Source: Callaeas wilsoni (lineage: Eukaryota; Chordata; Aves; Passeriformes; Callaeidae). From it: 64,000 nucleotides of DNA. A program made the translations under genes and the position numbers. This document shows positions 60,340 to 64,000 of the stretch, piece after piece. The DNA lies in contig VWPU01002095.1 of the NCBI GenBank assembly GCA_013398955.1, positions 1-64,000 of the forward strand, written 5' to 3'. Position 1 is the first letter of the stretch; each line of letters begins with the position of its first letter. Below the pieces are notes generated by a model that had not been told where the DNA came from, did not search any database, and saw nothing but the letters and a program-made list of their open reading frames with translations.

Positions 60340-61713
60340 GTGAGTGACTCAGTGACTGGCTGCAGGCTGATGGAGTCGTTTGGATGCTGCAGCTCCAGCC
60401 CGCTTCCTCTGCTTCTGTCCTTCTCTGTGTATGTTTTCCACTCCAGTCCCAGATAACAAATCAAAACTCCGGAGAGGAATGTGCAGCATGGCCTGTAATC
60501 ATGCCAGGTTATTGTACTATTTATCATCTAATGTCCACTGGTGGATTCCCTCTTCTCCTCGGGGTATAGCTGCTTTGCATGTTTCCCGCCAACTCAGATA
60601 AGCGGTGACCTGTGTGAGCCAAAACTGTAAGGAATTAGGGAATAATTTATGATGCAATGTACCACATAAAGGAATAAGAATCTCTTGTTTGTTCTCTCTC
60701 CTCACCTCTCTTTCCACAGTAAAGGCCCTTTTATTTTGGCAGTTGTATTTCAGCAATGAAAACCTTGCATTTTGCTTTCTCTGTTCAAATAGAAAAAAAA
60801 ACCTAAAACAAAAGCCGACCAACAAACCCAAAACAGGTTGTACTTTGGTACTGTTACTTTCTACCTTTTCTCTTGGATTAATTAATTATTGCTTAGCACA
60901 TGATTTTTGCTTACTTTTTCCTTGAAATAAAGGAAGTCTGATTTCTCCTTGCTGCATAATTTTCCCTGGCAAAAAAATCACATTTCTTGTGGTCCAGCAA
61001 AGCAACAATCACATTGTTGCTATTGTTTTGGTATGATTTGAGGGGTTTGAACTGATGTGGGCATAAATGTAAGAATGTTTGTCTTCTTGGTCCTGAAAAA
61101 TGCTTCCAAAATGTATGATAATGGAAGGAAATGGGGTGGTCAAATTAGTTTCCCCACAATGTAGTATTTTCTGGGGTTTTAGTAAAAGTTAATGCTTGTT
61201 TTAATATTGAATTTTATTACTTCTGTTGTAATACTGCTTCATAGCTTAGTGAGAAGTCTCTTCTCAGCCAGTCTGTGCATTCCATATTTTTGTACCAGGT
61301 TAATCTTGCCTTGCTTATTCCATTCTTTCTCTTGCTTTATTGATGGATTTGCTTATTGAAGTTGGTTTTTCAGTGTTGTAAGTTGATTATTTTTTACTAT
61401 TTCTCCATTCTGTTTGGAGATGAGCGATACCGTCGTGGTTGCTTCTGCTACTTTGAAGGCAAAAGCACATATTCTCTCCTAGTCCACAATGAAGTTGGGA
61501 ACTGCCAACAGCAAACGAAATATAACCCTTTCAACAATACAAAGGTTGCTATAATTGGATGGAGTTTTTTCCCTTCTGTTCTTCAGCTCTCCTTCAATTT
61601 CTTGGAATTCTTTCCTGTGTTCCCATTTAGAAACCTCTGTTCCTGAATAACAGAACACAAGAGTGCATATGATAACTGGTTGCCTCCCTTATTGAGATGC
61701 TTCATTTGACTTC

Positions 61714-61731
61714 TTTTTTTTTTTTTTTTTT
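61714..61731. repeat. T18 homopolymer
   Basis: An uninterrupted T run in intron 2 with no associated retroelement recognised. Confidence 0.85.
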
Positions 61732-62301
61732 AAATTTCAATGTGTTTGAAGATCTTTCTCTGTTAAGAAAAATCCACTGGTACATTCTTAACTAGATTAA
61801 CCAGTTTGCACACATTTTGGCTTGTCACAGAGTTTGCATTTCACCTGTCCCATGCAGACAAAGGTACCTTTCATCAGTTTTCTTACGGTAACATTGCTGT
61901 CATGGATTGAGCATTTGGCAAGTTTTCTTACTCTTGTGTGTGCATACCAGAATAAGGAGTGGGAGAAAAAGAAAAAAAAGACAACAAAAAAAAAGTGTTC
62001 ACATGTTTTTTTGTTATTGCTGGGTGCAACAGGTTCTCTGGATTTGTCTGTTTACTGAATCTTTTGAAGTTCTGGGACAGTTGCATTTAGCACGACTTGT
62101 AGGTCAAAAGTTTGTATCACAGTCGTTAGCAGGCCTTGCAAGCCCAATCTCTCATCAAGCTTTTGAGCTGGAAAGATTTGACTTATTGGTCAACCATTCA
62201 GATGAACAGGAATTTCAGCATGACTTAATTCAGAGATAGATAATTGAGTGCTCAAGAAGTCTCTCACCATAACTTTAAGCCAAAATACTTAATTTTGGTA
62301 G

Positions 62302-62560
62302 AAGAATCACAGGATCATTTAGGTTGGAAATGATCTCCAAGATCATCCAGTCCGATTTTTAACCCAACACTGCCAAGTCCACCACTAAACTGTGTCCCTA
62401 AATGCCAGGTCTACTTGTCTCTTAAATACTTTAAATACAGGATTGGTGACTCAACCACTTCTCTGGGCAGCCTGTTCCAGTTCTTGACAACCCTTTCCAT
62501 GAATAAATTTTTTCCTAATATTTAGTCTAAATCTCCTCTGTTGTTGAGCACCTCAGCTTC
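62302..62560 (-). mobile_element. CR1 LINE 3' end, 5'-truncated
   Basis: Long stretches match the avian CR1 3' region read in reverse complement: AGAATCACAGGATCATTTAG, GGTTGGAAATGATCTCCAAG, AACACTGCCAAGTCCACCAC, TAAACTGTGTCCCTAAATGC, CTGGGCAGCCTGTTCCAG and CTTGACAACCCTTTCC. The AATCACAGGATC end is the CR1 3' octamer repeat (ATTCTRTG family) in reverse, so the element is on the minus strand with its 3' end near 62302. Similarity fades after about 62545. It is only a few hundred bases long and has no open reading frame. It is the better preserved of the two CR1 copies and supports an avian origin. Confidence 0.93.
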
Positions 62561-63748
62561 CTTCAGAGTAATTAATTACTTTAAAACTGCAGTCTGATGT
62601 TTTACTCGGCAAAGGACTAGTTCATTTGAGTACTGAAAATATTTTCAGCATAATTTGTGAAAGTGAAGTTATTATGAAAGTGTCTTTTTTTGAAAGTGTT
62701 TCTCTGTAAACTTAATGTCCCTATAAATTATCCACACAATCTATAAAGAGTTATTTTGATAGGGCTTTTAATTACATGTTTTTAATAATTTATCTTCATA
62801 AATTCATTATTTGATGGAAATTTCTTTTAGGGGGGCACATTTCTCAGTGCCCCATTGATCCTGAAAGTGCAAATATTTTATTCAGTTGTGGAAAGTTTAG
62901 TGTTTGAATTGTAGAAAATGGTATGTTGCGAGCAATGTGACAGGACACACAAGAGATTTTCTGCAAGGAAATTGGCATCATAAAGTTGACCTGTAAGTTG
63001 TAAAGATGAAGTTATTGAGCTCTTTTAAATCTTGCCACCAGAATGTCATTCTTAAATTAGCAAACTGGTCTCAATCTGCAGTTGTGTGCACCTTTTTACT
63101 TGGTTAAATTTTGGACTTAAGATGAAATGAAAAATGTTTTCTTTGTCTATAACCATAGCTTGTGTTATGTGTAAAACAGAAACGCCTAAACTAAACCAAA
63201 ACTCTGAACGCTGCCTGTTCCTGCTGCTATATTCTCACAAGTTAACACGTGAGAGAGTAAAGGGATGGCCTCACCAAACCAAGTGTAGGATGCATCAAAG
63301 TATAAGGGATCACTTTCAGAAATAAAAGGCAGGGAAAGGTGGAGGACAGATGCTTAAGCTTGATTTCATTTGTGAAAACACAACTTCTGTAGCTGGTAAC
63401 CAAAGCTAACGTGATTTTTGGCAGCAGGCGTCATGGGGCTGTCTTACAGGACAGGAGGAAACAGGGTCAATGTTTGAACAATTTCTCTATGTATTAGGCA
63501 CAAACGGTCTTTTCTTTCATGTTAGTCAGAACCAGTGTTGCTTTTTTTCACCAGCTTATTTATCATGGCAGGTTAAAGGAAATTCCCAACCTGGGTTTCA
63601 GCCTTAGGCTTGTCTGTGTCTTTTGTAACCCACTGGAGAACAGTGACTCATGAGGTCCACAAAACAGCACTGACTGTTCTGGCTGTTCTTCCAGCACCCC
63701 AGAAAGTGAATGACAGCTAATTTTTAAAATACATTTGGGCCTTGCAAC

Positions 63749-63868
63749 TGCTGCTCCTTCTTTCCCCTTGTCTCCCTTCTTTCTCCCCTTCTCTCCTCTC
63801 TGCCCACTCTGTCCTTTCCACAGCCCCATCTCCTGCTGCTGCTTTTTCTATGCCTCTCTCTGCCTCTA
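63749..63868. repeat. Polypyrimidine tract
   Basis: About 120 bases of C/T-rich sequence (CTTCTTTCCCC, CTCCCCTTCTCTCC, CTCTCTGCCTC) contain CCACAG and end in CTCTAG. It could mimic splice acceptors, but what follows does not encode GMDS exon 3. The Lys/Glu/Gly-rich open frames on the minus strand here arise from the composition. Confidence 0.8.
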
Positions 63869-64000
63869 GAAGGACTTCTCTATGACTAGGGAGCAATAGT
63901 TTTCTTGGCATTCACACATTGCTTCTCCAACTCCAGTAATGTTGTCAAGTCTCACTCACTAGGAGATGGTGCTCTGGGGCAATTCAGTGTGTTTTTTGGT

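Larger units (their letters stand above)
60340..64000 (+). other. GMDS: GMDS intron 2, 5' part
   Basis: This follows the strong exon 2 donor GTGAGT. It is AT-rich and holds one CR1 fragment, a T18 run and a pyrimidine tract. No sequence encoding the next GMDS residues was found, so the intron continues past the window. Confidence 0.85.

Noticed and set aside
63749..63911. Acceptor-like sites after the pyrimidine tract as GMDS exon 3
   Set aside because: Sequence after CCACAG and CTCTAG does not encode VHGIVRR or any later GMDS segment.
1..64000. CRISPR array, operon, prophage or other bacterial system
   Set aside because: The window is vertebrate: split exons, a CpG-island promoter, CR1 LINEs and long AT-rich introns. 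No regularly spaced repeats or dense coding were seen.

Overview
This is vertebrate genomic DNA, almost certainly from a bird. It carries the 5' end of one gene, GMDS (GDP-mannose 4,6-dehydratase, first step of de novo GDP-fucose synthesis), on the + strand. Three points support this. A CpG-island promoter leads into a start codon in strong context. Two short phase-0 exons, 137-250 and 60295-60339, join to give the glycine-rich NADP-binding start of GMDS (VALITGITGQ, then DGSYLAEFLLEKGYE). The interspersed repeats I recognise are avian-type CR1 LINE 3' ends. The species cannot be fixed from the sequence.

Layout: 1 to about 600 is the CpG island with the 5' UTR, coding exon 1 and the start of intron 1. 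Intron 1 runs from 251 to 60294 (60,044 nt) and fills nearly the whole window. It is AT-rich, has few recognisable repeats, and I see no second gene, no convincing processed pseudogene and no tRNA in it. Exon 2 (45 nt) is at 60295-60339, and 60340-64000 is the start of intron 2, with a truncated CR1 near 62.3-62.56 kb. Exon 3 was not found. The many short open frames in the introns look like chance: none shows a recognisable domain.

No undescribed coding system is visible. The interest lies in non-coding structure inside intron 1. The strongest item is a compact CpG island near 34.87-35.12 kb, about 28 CpGs in about 250 bp, with a near-consensus CTCF site, a GC box and an NRF1-like site. A perfect 12-bp inverted repeat lies about 300 bp beyond it. 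Others are a kappaB site followed by two AP-1 heptamers 10 bp apart (54263-54291), a second E-box/kappaB pair (28009-28048), two hairpins sharing the same RUNX-core arms (37.9 and 47.5 kb), a 12-bp hairpin with a 6-nt loop (27569-27598), homeodomain-motif-rich AT patches, and a few exon-like segments with plausible splice sites. In other vertebrates GMDS lies next to FOXC1, FOXF2 and FOXQ1, so long-range enhancers in its introns are a reasonable idea, but that context lies outside the window and is inference.
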